Shown piece by piece: positions 33,579 to 45,880 of a stretch of DNA of 64,000 nucleotides. Source of the stretch: Sitta carolinensis (Eukaryota > Chordata > Aves > Passeriformes > Sittidae); NCBI GenBank assembly GCA_032173965.1, contig CM063298.1:10725501-10789500 (forward strand), in the 5' to 3' direction. Under the pieces are notes generated by a model. It ran no database searches. It had not been told where the DNA came from and was given only the letters and a program-made list of their open reading frames with translations. The stretch's first letter is position 1; each line of letters opens with the position of its first letter. Both the position numbers and the translations under genes were made by a program.

Positions 33579-36030
33579 CCAGAAGAGCTGCAGAAATCAG
33601 ATTTGTTTAGAAGGCCAGTGTTGCAGGTTGGGCTGGCTAGTTCTGCAGGAGTGGCTGTCTCTGGTGGCCCAGAGCAGGCTCCCTGAGCTTACAGGGCAGC
33701 TGGAGCCAGCTGGGCTAGCTTCAGGCTTGGGGCAGGCTCAGCAGCCCCCAGTAGCCCTGGGCACAGGACTGCAGGGGCCAGTGCTGGGGCAGGGGCACTC
33801 AGACATCTGGGCTGGCCTCACAGAGCTGATTGCACTTCCCACAGGCAAACATTCCAGGTGTGGGCTGTGCTCAGCTTGGAGCAATGGGCTGCAGGCTCAG
33901 CACAGCTCTCAGAGCTCTTCCTGCTTGGTTTCTAAGCCCAGACTCCTGAGCAGCCAGCACTGAGGGCCCCGTGGGCATTGCCTGGCTCTCTGGGCACGTC
34001 CAGCAGCGCTCTGGGGCAGGCAGCCCCACTTCCAGCATTGCAAAGGGCTGCCTGTCCCCCAGGCTGGCCAGGCTGCTGAGCTCCAGAGCCTGGGGCATCT
34101 CCCTCCTGTGCCCAGCTCCTGCCAGGGCTGCAGTGAGGAAGAGGAGCCCCTGAGGGGCTCAAGGTGTGCCCTGCACGAACAGAAAAGAACTCCTGGTCCC
34201 ACCAAACCCCTTGAGACTGCCAGGGCATGGAAACACCCTCTGGGCAGACTGGGGCTGGACAAAGAACCTTCTCAAGCCTGAAAATACGACCTTGGGCAAA
34301 ACCAGTACCCAGCCCCATCCCAGTGGGGCTCGGTGAGGAGGGGTCCCAGCCAGGACCCTGCCCTGGCAGTCAGCGGGGAGCAGAGCGGTGTTTGCCATGT
34401 GGTTTATCTGGAGAGACCCTCCCTGAGAGGCTGGGGTGACAAATGCCTCACAAACAGTTCCAGGAGTGTTTGTGCAAGATCTGGGATGACACAGATGACT
34501 CAATTTACAAAAGTGTCACAGGATTTGTGGATCATTGCATTAATAATAAAAGAGAGGACAGAACAGCTCTCAGGGTAATTTTACCCAGATTAATTAAACT
34601 CATTATTTGAAGACTGTATCCCACCCACAGCACAGTTATACCCAGGCTTCCCATTTGTTTTGGAGCAGACAAAAAGCAACTGTTAGCTTGGATTCTGTGT
34701 TCTGCCATCCCCTGACCAATGGCTCAGCTCACGTGGAGCAGAGCTTCTCTCACACACCTTCTCTCCAGGACAAACACTTGGGGGGGATCACCTGGGTGGC
34801 TTTTATGCATTCCTGGTCCTTAATTGGGAGCAGACATAATGAGAGCCACGTCCTTGGAGCACTAATGAGTCGGGGAATCAGGTCTGTGGAGTTACAGGGT
34901 TTGGAGGCAGTTGGGAGGTTTTTATTGGCTTGCAGGAGCAGGATCACTGCTGTGCTGGCAAGGGCTGTCCTAGGGCCATTTCCTCTCAGTCCTGTTGCCT
35001 TCTGACACCACAGGAGGTGAAATAAAGACAAAAGCATCCATGTCTGTCCTGGGAAACGTTTCTCAGCTCACTCTGAAAATGGAGATTTTCATAAATGACT
35101 CATTTATGAGAGAGAACAGCAGAAAGCCTCCCAGTCCCTCATTTCCATGGGCAGATAATCCCTCTCCCCCTGGCAGAGCCTGGCCAGCCCTCCCTGCCCC
35201 TGTAGCACCAGTGTGGTTCCTGTCTGGTGGCTGCAGCTTTGCTGAGCTCTGGTGCAGGGTGGTGACAGACCAGGAGAGAGCAAAACCCACAACCAAAATT
35301 ATTCTCTACAAATAGAGATGGTCCAGCTGCAAAATAGGAGCCCCTGAGGCAAAAGTGCAGCTCTTTAAAGGAGCCTCTGTTACCTGAGGGCAGCAGGAAG
35401 AGCCCAGCTCCAGCCCAGCAGCTGCTCTGTCTCTGTCCTCGGCTCTGAAGAGCTGAGCTCCATCTCTGAGCTCCACAAAAACCCTCCTGAAAGCAAGCTC
35501 AGCCTCCCTTAGCAGCAGTTCCGAGGTTTGGAGGGCTTTGAAGCAAGGTGGCATTCCCTTGGGAAGTCGCTGTCAGCTCCTGGTGGCTCTGGGGACAGGA
35601 ACAGCTGGGCCCACAGCTGGAGGAGATCTGTCAGCCTGGAGAGGAGCTGATCCCACCCTGGCTGGGGCAGTGAGGAGCAGACTCTCCCTGCTGGCAGAAA
35701 AGGAGCGATGGGGACAACCTGAAATTCAGGAAATCCCATTTCAATGTAAACACCATCTTTTATTTCCATGTGGATGGCCGAACACCTGCTGGATTTGCCG
35801 TAGAGTTTGTGGTGTTTTCGTCCTTGGACACATCCAAAAGGCACCTGGGTGTGTTCCTGGGCCCCTGAGCCTGCTTTGAGGACTGGGGGGTGTCTCCAGC
35901 CTCGGTGGCTCTGCGGTCCATCCATGGATGGGGGTCCTGGGATGCCTGGCAGGAAGGAACTGGACACAAAGCTGTGAGTCAGCTCAAGCTGTGCCTGCTC
36001 TGTTTCCCTCTCCAAAGCCTTTTGCTGATC

Positions 36031-36372
36031 TGTCACTGTGGGATAACACAAGGCACAGACTCGTTTTGTGATTTTTTTAAGGTGTAAAAAGTGGGTTTTT
36101 TTAAATAGAAATCGTTTCTTTTTATATACTATTTTCTACAGACCAATGTGATTGGTGAGAGGAAGGCAAACATCTTCACCCACATTGGTCAACCAGAGGG
36201 ACATCAAGAGAGGTCCCTGCTCCCAGAAGGAATGAAAAACATAGATATTGTGACAAAAGCAATCTTGGTGTTTATGTTCTTTCTCTGGGAAAGAATTTCA
36301 GAAAAAAAACTAAAACACTAGAAAATTAGAATTGTAGAAAATCAGAAACTTCAGGTCTGAAACTAGACTACA
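36031..36372 (-). mobile_element. solo LTR, family B, copy B3 with 6-bp TSD CTGATC
   Basis: 342 bp from TGTCACTGTGGGATAACAC to AGACTACA, flanked by CTGATC at 36025-36030 and 36373-36378. On the - strand it carries TATATAAA-like and CCAATGTGGG elements. Confidence 0.94.
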
Positions 36373-36693
36373 CTGATCCAATGGCCATCCCAGCACCAAA
36401 TGGGGTTGATCAGCTTAATAGCAGAGACACAGTGAAATTTGTTTGTGTTTGTTCAGGTGCATGTTCGAATGCACTGATGCAGGGAAGAGTTCAGACGTTA
36501 GATATTCCCAATTTAATTGTAGTTTCATCCATTAGCCAAAATGTCACTTCCCTCTCTTTGTGATCAAGTTAATTTAATCCTTGAGCATCTTTCCATTTTC
36601 CTAGGTTGCTGCTTCACTGAGTCAGGTTCATGTATTAAATTGAATAACAGTGAGCTCCTGGAGCAAAACCATGTGAGATTCATCACTGTGTCA

Positions 36694-37160
36694 TAAATCA
36701 CAGAATCCCAGGAGGGCTGGGCTTGGAAGGACCTCTGGAGATGATCTGGCCCAACCCCTCTGCTCCTCCAGCAGGGTCACCTGGAGCACAGGTCCAGAGG
36801 GGCCCAGGGTGATCAGAGGGTGGGGCAGCTCTGCTGGGGCTGTTCAGCCTGGGGATGCTCTGAAGTGACCTCCCCAGGGCCTGGGGACAGGGGATGGGGG
36901 ACAGCGCACAGGGAATGACATCCCACTGCCAGAGAGGGGGTTCAGATGGGATGCTGGGATGGAATTCCTGCCTGGCAGGGTGGGCAGCCCTGGCACAGGT
37001 GCCAGAGCAGCTGTGGATCCCTGGCAGTGCCCCAGGCCGGGCTGGATGGGGCTGGGAGCCCCTGGGATGGTGGGAGGGGTCCCTGCCATGGCAGAGTTGG
37101 AATTGGATGAGCTTCCAGATCCCTTCCAACCCAAACCCTTCCATGGCTCTGTGATTCTCT
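36694..37160. mobile_element. two CR1 pieces in opposite orientation
   Basis: 36694-36790 reads as reversed CR1 (AATCACAGAATCCCAGGAGG, ATCTGGCCCAACCCCTCTG). From about 36830 the sequence reads forward (GGGCAGCCCTGGCACAGGTG, GCTGGATGGGGCTGGGAGCC, CCTTCCAACCCAAACCCTTC) and ends with CTGTGATTCT. The exact junction was not resolved. Confidence 0.75.
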
Positions 37161-37624
37161 GGCATCACATCCCATCTCCTCCCCATCCCAGGACCTGGGG
37201 ACAGCTGTGCCCTTCCCTGTCCCTTGGGGTCCCCCAGTGAGCACAGGCAGCGCTGGGCTGGGCTGGATGGAAAAACAGGGAATGTTTTCCCAGAGATCTC
37301 ACCAGGGAGCGAGACTTTGTAGAAACAGCCAGTTCCCTTTGCTCCAGGAGGTGATTTGTGAGGAGGCCTGGAGGAGAGGGGCGCTGGGGCAGGGTCCCCA
37401 GTCGCTGGCAGCACAGGCAGGGCAGCGTGTGCTGCTTCATGTCCGTGTGCTGCTGCTTCTGATGGTTACCAGGGCAACGCTCCCCGTGAGATATGTTCTG
37501 TTCAGAGGGGCTGGGCAGTGAACTCCCAAAGAACAGAACTGCTGCTGCCGTGTCCCTGCGTGTTCCCAGCCCTGCCCACAGCCCTCAGCCTGCAGCAGCA
37601 GCTCTGAGTGGGGAAACAGCACTG

Positions 37625-38150
37625 GAGGGGCACTGGGGATGGCAGAGGGCAGGGATGGGCAGAGGGAGGGATGGACAGAGGGTAGGGATGGGCAGAGGGT
37701 AGGGATGGCAGAGGGCAGGGATGGGCAGAGGGTAGGGATGGGCAGAGGGCAGGGATGGGGCAGAGGGCAGGGATGGCAGAGGGCAGGGATGGGCAGAGGG
37801 TAGGGATGGGCAGAAGGGTAGGGATGGGCAGAGGGAGGGATGGACAGAGGGCAGGGATGGGCAGAAGGTAGGGATGGGCAGAGGGTCAGGGATGGGCAGA
37901 GGGCAGGGATGGGCAGAGGGTAGGGATGGGCAGAGGGAGGGATGGACAGAGGGCAGGGATGGACAGAGGGTAGGGATGGACAGAGGGTAGGGATGGACAG
38001 AGGGCAGGGATGGACAGAGGGCAGGGATGGCAGAGGGCAGGGATGGACAGAGGGAGGGATGGACAGGTAGGGTAGGGATGGCAGAGGGCAGGGATGGACA
38101 GAGTGCAGGGATGAGCAGAGGGTAGGAGATGGACAGAGGGTAGAGCTGGT
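37625..38150. repeat. minisatellite, 17-18 bp unit, about 30 copies
   Basis: Unit GGGATGGGCAGAGGGTA/CA with many one-base variants (GGACAG for GGGCAG). Purine-rich on the + strand. Confidence 0.93.
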
Positions 38151-38429
38151 CAGTGGGGATGGTCAGTGTGCACCCCAAAATCCCCACAAAAATCCCCACA
38201 AAACCCGCCCCAGAAATCACCTGACATTCAGCTTCAGAGCCCCCAAACCCCCCTAATGCACCCCAAAAAATCACTGCAAAATCACCTCAAACCTCCCCCC
38301 ATCATCCCAATATAGGCCTTGGCACACCCAAACCCACCAAAATTGCCCCCAAAATTACCTCAAAATCAAGTTAAAATCACCCCCAAAGTCTGCTTTGGCA
38401 CCCCTGAAACTCATCCCAAAATCTGGGAG

Positions 38430-38745
38430 CAGGGTCAGTGTGCAGGGTCAGTGTGGATGGTCAGTGGTGGTCAGTGTGCAGTAGATGGTCAGTGGCTGTC
38501 AGTGGCTGGTCAGTGTGCAGGGTCATGTGGATGGTCAGTGGTGGTCAGGTGGTCAGTGTGCAGTAGAGGTCAGTAGTGGTCATGGTGGTCAGTGGGCTGG
38601 TCAGTGTGCGGGTCAGTGGATGTCAGTGGATGGTCAGTGTGCGGGTCAGTGTGCAGTAGATGGTCAGTGGGTGGTCAGTGGGTGGTCAGTGTGCAGTAGA
38701 TGGTCATTGGATGGTCAATGGATGGTCAGTGATGGTCAGTGTGCA
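38430..38745. repeat. irregular GGTCAGTG repeat
   Basis: Short blocks such as GGTCAGTGTGCAG, TAGATGGTCAGTGG and GTGGTCAGTG repeat irregularly, without a fixed period. Confidence 0.88.
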
Positions 38746-40084
38746 GGGGGTGTTTCATTTGCCCACGCTGGCTCGTTATTGAGAACTGACATCTCTCAAT
38801 TACTGACTGTGTGTTCTCACTCATTTTCAGCTTTTGTTCTTTCAGGTTTTGTTACCTGTATGCTGAGAATGAATTTGCAAAGTTTCTTTCCAACCTGTGA
38901 ATCCCTCCCGCAGCCTCTCTGCCTGGCCTGGGCAGATAGATTCATTTGAATTATGAATTCTTAGTACCAGCCCATGTTTGGCTGCATCTATTCCTCTTTT
39001 TCATCCCTTCTATCACAAAAGGACAGGATATAAATGCACTCAATTATCACTGGACTGGAAATATTCCCAAAGTTGGCTGTTAGCAGGCAGTGATACCCAC
39101 AAATAATGATCACTGGTGTCATGTCAACACAAGCAAAAGCAATTATTTTTGAGCCATCTAACACCACAAAAGCAGATGTGGGAAGAAACTACCAATTAGA
39201 GATGAAAACACTTCAGGTCAGATATGCAGACTATGATTAAACTGATACTTAATGCATGATTTTTCTTTTGATATTTTGTTGAGCTCTTTCCCTCTTTTAT
39301 TAAATCTCTGCGGTGCTGGCACCACTTTGGTTGCAGGTTTCAGTCCATTCCTACCTGGTTGTTTCACTTGTGTTTGTAGAGCGAGTTGGTTGTCTGGACC
39401 CTGGGGATGAACTGATCTGAAATCCTGAAATCCTGAGTGCATCAGGCCAGCTGTGGTGCAGCAGCACTCAGGTGTAATTGCATTTTGTCTTCTGCTCCTC
39501 ACACAGTCTTTGCTTGTGAGAAAACAATCCCTGTGCCCAGGCATCTGCTCTCATCTCCCCCCACCCCCAAACTCCAGCTCATCCACCCAAAGTCAGCACA
39601 ACCCTAAATCATTTCAGGTGAGGAGACCGAATTTCTCCAGCTCTATATAAAAATATTGTTCCCAGCCATGTCAATCAGGTTTGGGGCAACAGAGCCGGAG
39701 GCAGCAAAGGGTCTGTGGCTTCCCCAAGCAGCAATTCCCTTGTCTCCCAGCCCTGGTCCCTCTCGGAGTGCTGACCCAGTCCTCCAGCAGGTTCAAATCC
39801 TGAGAGCAGGGACAGCAGCCACCACTTTGTCCCAGCCTGAAGCACCTCAGCTTTTCCTTCCCACAACGTTCACCCTCTTCTCCAGTCCCACACCTAGCTC
39901 ACCCGAAACCTCACCTGAGCCCTCCTGCAGGGAAGTCAGGAGAGGTTTCTGTGCTGCACCAGTCCCTGTGTGTCCCTGTGTGGCACCAGTCCCTGGGCAG
40001 CCCGGGGCACAGCTCCTGCCTGGCACTGCCACCTCCACAGCCTGGGGGAAGGGGCAGGAATGGGGCAGGGATGTTGGAACAGAG

Positions 40085-40830
40085 CAGCAATGGAACCACC
40101 ACCCCTGGGAGTGTCCAAATCCCATGTGGGATAATGGGGAACAATGGAATCCCCACCCCTGGGAGTGTCCAAAATCCATGTGGGATAATGGGGAGCAATG
40201 GAATCCCCACCCCTGGGAATGTCCAAATCCCATGTGGGTTAACAGGGAGCAATGGAATCACTATCCCTGGGAGTGTCCAAATCCCATGTGGGATAATGGG
40301 GAGCAATGGAATCCCCACCCCGGGAATGTCCAAATCCCATGTGGGTTAACAGGGAGCAATGGAATCTCCATCCCTGGGAATGTCCAAATCCCATGTGGGA
40401 TAATGGGGAGCAATGGAATCCCCACCCCTGGGAGTGTCCAAATCCCACGTGGGATAATGGGGAGCAATGGAATCTCCACCCCTGGGAATGTCCAAATCTC
40501 ACGTATGGGTTCAACATGGGGTAAGCAATGGAATATCCCCACACCCGTAGGAGAAAGTCTCCATAAATCCCATGTGTAGGGGACAATGGAATCCACCTGG
40601 AGGTCCAAATCCACGGTATAAACCCGGGGTACTAGGGCAATGGAGCAATGAATCCCCACCCCTGGGAGTCTCCAAATCCCACGTGGGTCAATGGGGAGCA
40701 ATGGAATCACCCCACCTCCCCTCATGGGAGTGTCCCCCCCAAATCCCACGTGGGATAATGGGGAGCAATGGAATCCCCACCCCTGGGAATGTTCAAATCC
40801 CTCGTGGGTCAACGGGGAGAGTGGTGGTGG
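40085..40830. repeat. minisatellite, about 54 bp unit, roughly 13-14 copies
   Basis: The unit contains GAGCAATGGAATCCCCACCC, CTGGGAGTGTCCAAATCCC and ATGTGGGATAATGGG; some copies have GGTTAACAGG instead of GATAATGGG. Copies at 40500-40640 are degraded. The 307-codon frame is a repeat artefact. Confidence 0.94.
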
Positions 40831-42054
40831 GGCTGGGTGTGATGATTTTAAAGCTTTTTTTCCCCGGCATCAAGGACGCTGTGTCTGTGACTTCCAGCTC
40901 AGCTCCACTCTGTGATTCTCCCAACTCCCCAAACACCCTGAAGCAGTAAATTGGCAGTTTAGTTCTGTGTCATATGAAAATGCACTTCCACTTCCCTGCT
41001 CTGTTTTCACTCCCTGCCTCTGCCCCCTCCCAAGGGGCGAGTCCTTATTGATGGAGCGTCTCCTTTTTGTGGGACTTAAATCCTTTTGGATTTGAGAGGA
41101 GTGGGAGCAGGGCGCTGTTCACAAGATGAAGACCCACCATGGATTTATGGAGTGGCAAAACCACATTTGCAGCTTCATTCTCTGTTCCTTCGCGTTCGAT
41201 TGCCCTCGCATTGTTAAGCATTGAGCTGTTATTTGCAGGAAATAACTGTGAGGACTCTGAGATCTCTTCCCTGAGTGATAACAGTTAATTTTGAGCCCAT
41301 CAGCGTGTGTATCTGTAGCTGGGGTTGTTTTCCTGAGTGCATTACTTTGCATCTATCACCACTGAGTTCGCTCTGCAGTGTCATTGCCAGTCACTTAGAA
41401 TGATGGCATTCCCCTGCAGCTCTTCACCACCAGCCTTTATTTTCGGGACTTGAAATGGCTTTGTCTTAGGAGTAATTTTGTCAGCTCACCAATCATTTGC
41501 TCTTTCAGATGGTTTTGGTTATGGTGAGGAGTTAGAACTCCATCAGTAGCCTCCTTTACCCCCCTTAGCTGTGTTGGGAGCCTTTCTTTTTGCCTGCAGC
41601 AACACTGCTTTGGGGAAGATGAAGAGCTGGCATTGATGAAACTCCACACCTGGGGATACAGGGACGGCACAGAGGCAATTCTGCTCCACGCAGGGCCGTG
41701 CCTGATGCTGGTGTGGGGGTGCCTGGGGAAATCCCCTCTGCAGCCCCCAGAGAGGAGCTGGTGGGGATGAGCTGGGATGATCCCAGGTGGAAACTGAGCC
41801 AGCCGCTCCCTCACTGCCCAGGGGGGACATGGGGCAGAATGTGGGGTTGAAAGGGAGGGAAATCACGGGCTGAGATCCAGACAACTTAACAGGGAAAGCC
41901 AAAGCTGCCCAGGCAAGGGAGCCAAGGAAGGAATTCATTCCCCGTTTCCCGGGCAGGCAGGGGCTCTGCAAACACCCTCCCTGCCGACATCCCTGCCTTC
42001 TGCTGCTCCGTGCTGAGCAGGATTCCATAGGCTGGGACAGCTCCTTGTCCCCCG

Positions 42055-42566
42055 TGTCGGAATTGTTGATTTTTTTCTTTTTATATTTACATATATATAT
42101 ATATATATATACACAAAGCACGGGCCGGGGCTGCTGGAGTGGCTGTCTCAAAGCTTTTATTCCATCATAATTATCAGTCTCATTTACAAACCCGAGCAAG
42201 GGAGATGGAAACAGCCTCAGCCCCAGCAACAGCAGAGTTCTCTGAGTTCATGGTGTTTTAAAAGCTTTGTAGCCAATAGGATAATATGAAAAGTTGACAA
42301 GTGTTTGCTAAAGCCAGTTAGTAAACTGACACGAACACCTTGTATCTAACAATGCTGTGATAGTTTAAAACTATGGATAAAGCTTCCTTATTAAGTTTAC
42401 ATATTTCTACCATCTTGCTTAACATATTTGCTGGGCCTGTCTCAATACAGCACACAGCATTATTATTTCCTGACCTTGCTGCTTTCACTTTCTCACATTT
42501 CTCCATTCTGAGATTCACTTTCACACAGCTTGCTGAGCTTTTTATGCTTTTTCTGTTATTTCCCAC
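42055..42566 (-). mobile_element. LTR-like family D, copy D1 (antisense)
   Basis: Begins TGTCGGAATTGTTG at 42055 and ends TTATTTCCCAC at 42566. On the - strand the order is TGTGGGAAATAA-like start, CCTATTGGCTACAAAG and TTTTAAAA, then AATAAA (TTTATT at 42156-42161), ending CCGACA. That is the layout of an LTR. It includes an (AT)n tract at about 42090. No clear target duplication. Confidence 0.8.
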
Positions 42567-44144
42567 CGCCCAGCCTGGTCCCTGGCCGTGCTCGGCAGGG
42601 ACTGACCCCTGCCCAGCCCAGCCTGGGGCAGCTCCTGGGAACAGCAGAGCAGCTCCAGCCAGCCCCACACAGCCCCTCGGACTGGGATAGCCTCAGCTGA
42701 GCTCTCGAAAATGGGTCAGAGCTCTGAGGTTGCTGGTTTTTCCTGGGGAGTGGCTCCTGTCCACCCTTGGGGTGACCCATCTGCTCCCAGAGACCTCTTC
42801 TTATTTATTACCCCATCGACTCCTCTGAGCAGCTCCCCATCTGCCTCTGCAGCTTAAGAGTCTTTGCAACAATTAAGAGATTGAAGCATCTGTTAAACGA
42901 GGAGGGGCTTGGGTTATTTAACCTCCAAATTAAAAAGTGGGGCTTGGCTCAGAGGGGTTTATTGCTGTGTTTGAATCCCTCCAGGCAGGGGAAGTGCAGG
43001 AGAGGGAGTTAAAATCTTCACAGCCCTGCTGAGTGAAAGAGCAAGAAGCAAAGGTTAAAATTGAGATGCAAATTTCCCTTAAACGTTCATTTAGTTTCAT
43101 TTCTCGATCTTACAGTATTTTTTTATTTATGTTTTTTTACTGTGAGTGTGGTTGAACACACTGCCCAGACAGGCTGTGGAGACTTCAGCCTTGCAGATCT
43201 CCAGAAACCCAACTGGACACAGCTCGGAGCAGGTGATGATCTCCAGGGACATCTCCAGCCTCAGGATTCCAGGGATTCCACCAGGCTGGAGCAGTGAGAG
43301 CCTCCCCAGGCTCTGCAGGGAATGTTCTGCTGCTCTGGCTATCCTGCCTGCCATGGGCAGTCATGTTACACTTTTATACACTCTCTGGCAGGTTCCTGGT
43401 TTCTGGAAAAGGCTTTATTATTAGCTTTTATGGTTTCCCAAAATTGCTTCTTGTAGTACTTTTTTGCATTCAACGACACTTTTTGACTTTACCATGGATG
43501 GATTTTGCACTCTTTTCTGTTTTTCTCATTTGGACAGAATTTTCACTTTCTGGAGAATGTAATTTTACTCCTAATAATCTCCATTACTCTGCTATTTAAC
43601 CACGAGAGCTCCTTTCTGGCCCCATTTATGGGTGATGTATATTTATTCTCAGCCTCTAATATGGTTCCTTTATGTAATTTCTTTGCCACCTCCAAGCAGT
43701 TTATCTTTCTGGCGGCTGCTTTTAATTTAGGTTTAGCAAGTTCCTTGTCCTTTCTTAGGGTGGGATAAATCACCATCCCCAGTGCCTGTGAACACAGCCA
43801 GTTTGGATTGCACACCTGCCTTTAAAACAAGGGTACTTTAGCCCACAAATCCCATTCCTAATATAAAAAAAAGCTGTTTTTCTGCCTGGAAACTATAATG
43901 CTGTATAGGACTCTAGGGGAAAAACTGAAGCTTGGCTTCATCCATTTCACCATCTCCCCACATTTCTGCTTAATCTTCTGAGGGATGTGTCCAATTAGTT
44001 GCATGAATAAACAAATCCTTTTGTGTTAAAGGACTTTGTGAAATCACCTGCTTCACTTGTTTGCTCAGGAACTGCTATAGAGTGTTTTCACTGTAATTCT
44101 GATAAAAAATGAACAAATATTTTTATTTGAGCTCAGTGGGGCTG

Positions 44145-44292
44145 GGGGGAGGAATAACAACTCTGTTCCCCAGGAATAACCACTCTGCTCCCAAGGAATA
44201 AACAACTTTACTCCCCAAGAATAACAACTCTGCTCCCCAGGAACAACGATTTTTCTCCCCAGGAATAACAATTTTTCTCCCCAGGAATAACC
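44145..44292. repeat. short tandem repeat, about 21 bp unit, 6-7 copies
   Basis: Unit CCCCAGGAATAACAACTCTG with variants (CCCAAGGAATAAACAAC). Confidence 0.88.
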
Positions 44293-44532
44293 TCAGCTGG
44301 TGTTGCTGAAATGAGGAGAATTCCAGCACCGAGAGCCCAACCAGCCCAGCTGCGTCTTGCTGCTCAGCTGCTGATTTGTACTGACTCTTTTGAATTTTCA
44401 AATGTTCTTGATGCACAGGGATCTTTGGGGCTGGAGCTGCAGGCTCCAGGCACTCCTGGGGCAAATCCCAGATTTTGGGAGGGGGCATCCATCAGTGGGA
44501 TGGATTTGGTGCCTGCCCAGCAAATGGGGGTG

Positions 44533-44752
44533 TGTAGTCTGGTTTTCCTAGCCCTGTTGCTTCTGAGTTTCTAAGTTCAGTTTCTCCATGATGTTTTGCT
44601 TCAGGAAGACCAGGTTCTCACAAGATTGGACAAAAACACTGGCACAGTTTGTGTCAAGCCCTGTGAGAACCAGGCCTTCCTCAACCAAAACATTACCAAT
44701 AAACTGAATTTAGAAACTCAGAAACAACGGGGCTGGGAAACCCAGACTGCAG
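44533..44752. mobile_element. 220-bp palindromic element with LTR-B-like termini
   Basis: The left arm starts TGTAGTCTGGTTTTCC and the right arm ends GGGAAACCCAGACTGCA. Each arm is about 105 bp and the arms are imperfect reverse complements, e.g. GTTGCTTCTGAGTTTCTAAG against CTTAGAAACTCAGAAACAAC-like sequence, and CCAGGTTCTCACA against TGTGAGAACCAGG. The flanks GGGGTG (44527-44532) and GGGGTT (44753-44758) match at 5 of 6 bases, consistent with a target duplication. It ends 48 bp before exon 9. Confidence 0.85.
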
Positions 44753-44800
44753 GGGTTCACCGGGGGGACTGACCCATCCTTGTGCCTGTGTCCCTGCCAG

Positions 44801-45028
44801 AACATCCATCTGGTGGCCAAGTGGCTGAGCTGTCTGGAGAAGAAGCTGGAGCAGCTCAGCGAGGGCAGCCACCGGGATTTCCGCGTGTTCGTCAGCGCGG
44901 AGCCGGCGCCGTGCCCCGAGAGCCACATCATCCCCCAGGGCATCCTGGCAAACGCCATCAAAATCACCAGCGAGGCACCCACGGGCATGCACGCCAACCT
45001 GCACAAGGCCCTGGACAACTTCAGCCAG
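44801..45028 (+). CDS. DNAH17: DNAH17-like exon 9: D6 P-loop region
   Basis: 228 nt, 76 codons, phase 0 at both ends. Reads [74 protein letters not shown]...WL..LE...E....HP.FR.F.SAEP....IP..IL...IK.T.E.P.G...NL..A is the conserved second half of D6 (AAA6), which packs against the C-terminal domain in the motor ring. Acceptor TCCCTGCCAG; donor CAG|GTAGGG. Confidence 0.97.
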
Positions 45029-45239
45029 GTAGGGACACGGGTGGGCACCTGGAGGGACTGTGGGAGCATTGAGGGACCTCTGGTCCAGCACGCTCCCTGC
45101 TCTGCCCCACCAGCTGGGCATGGGTCTCTGCCCAAGCACTGCTTTGCCCAGGAAAGGGGGGAGGTGATCCTGAGGAGGCTCTTTGCTGCAGCAGGGCATG
45201 GGACATCAGACTTCTGTCCAGTGTTATCATCTTCTCCCC

Positions 45240-45880
45240 CTGTGTGTGGTCACAGAATCACAATCACAGAAATCACAATCACAGAATCACACAGAATCAC
45301 ACAGAATCACAGAATCACACTCACAGAATCACACAGAATCACACTCACAGAATCACACAGAATCATAGAATCACACAGAATCACACAGAATCACAGAATC
45401 ACACAGAATCACAGAATCACACTCACAGAATCACACAGAATCACACTCACAGAATCACACAGAATCACAGAATCACACAGAATCATAGAATCACACAGAA
45501 TCACACAGAATCACAGAATCACACTCACAGAATCACACAGAATCACACTCACAGAATCACACAGAATCACAGAATCACACAGAATCATAGAATCACACAG
45601 AATCACACAGAATCACAGAATCACACTCACAGAATCACACAGAATCACACTCACAGAATCACACAGAATCACACTCACAGAATCACACAGAATCACAGAA
45701 TCACACAGAATCACACAGAATCACAGAATCAGCCAGGCTGGGAAAGACCTTTGAGGTCACCAAGCCCAGCCTCTGACCCGATACCTCGTCATCAACTAAC
45801 CCACAGCACTGAGTGCCACATCCAGGCTGTTTTTAAACCCCTCCATGGATGGTGACTCCTGCAGCTCAGAAAGGCTCCTT
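45240..45880 (-). mobile_element. CR1 3' end (reverse) with expanded tail array
   Basis: 45250-45735 is nearly 490 bp of AATCACAGAATCACACTCAC-type repeats, all built on the CR1 terminal octamer (ATTCTGTG on the - strand). It runs into AATCAGCCAGGCTGGGAAAG and ACCTTTGAGGTCACCAAGCC, the reversed CR1 3' body. The 203- and 324-codon frames over it are artefacts apart from exon 9 itself. Confidence 0.92.

Larger units (their letters stand above)
31900..44800 (+). other. intron 8 (12.9 kb)
   Basis: No coding exon was recognised. Contents: LTR-A copy A4, a T47 run, CR1 fragments (33355, 36694-37160), solo LTR B3 (36031-36372), minisatellites (37625-38150, 38430-38745, 40085-40830, 44145-44292), LTR-D copy D1 (42055-42566), and the palindromic element 44533-44752. 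Stretches 33600-36020, 38760-40080, 40840-42050 and 42700-44140 show nothing I can name. The acceptor GTCCCTGCCAG ends at 44800. Confidence 0.75.

Noticed and set aside
39656..40579. 307-codon + strand frame
   Set aside because: Over half is the 54-bp repeat (NGEQWNPHPWECPNP-type units) and no domain is visible.
45244..45855. 203-codon frame rich in ITQNHTES repeats
   Set aside because: It is a translation of the expanded CR1 tail, not a gene.
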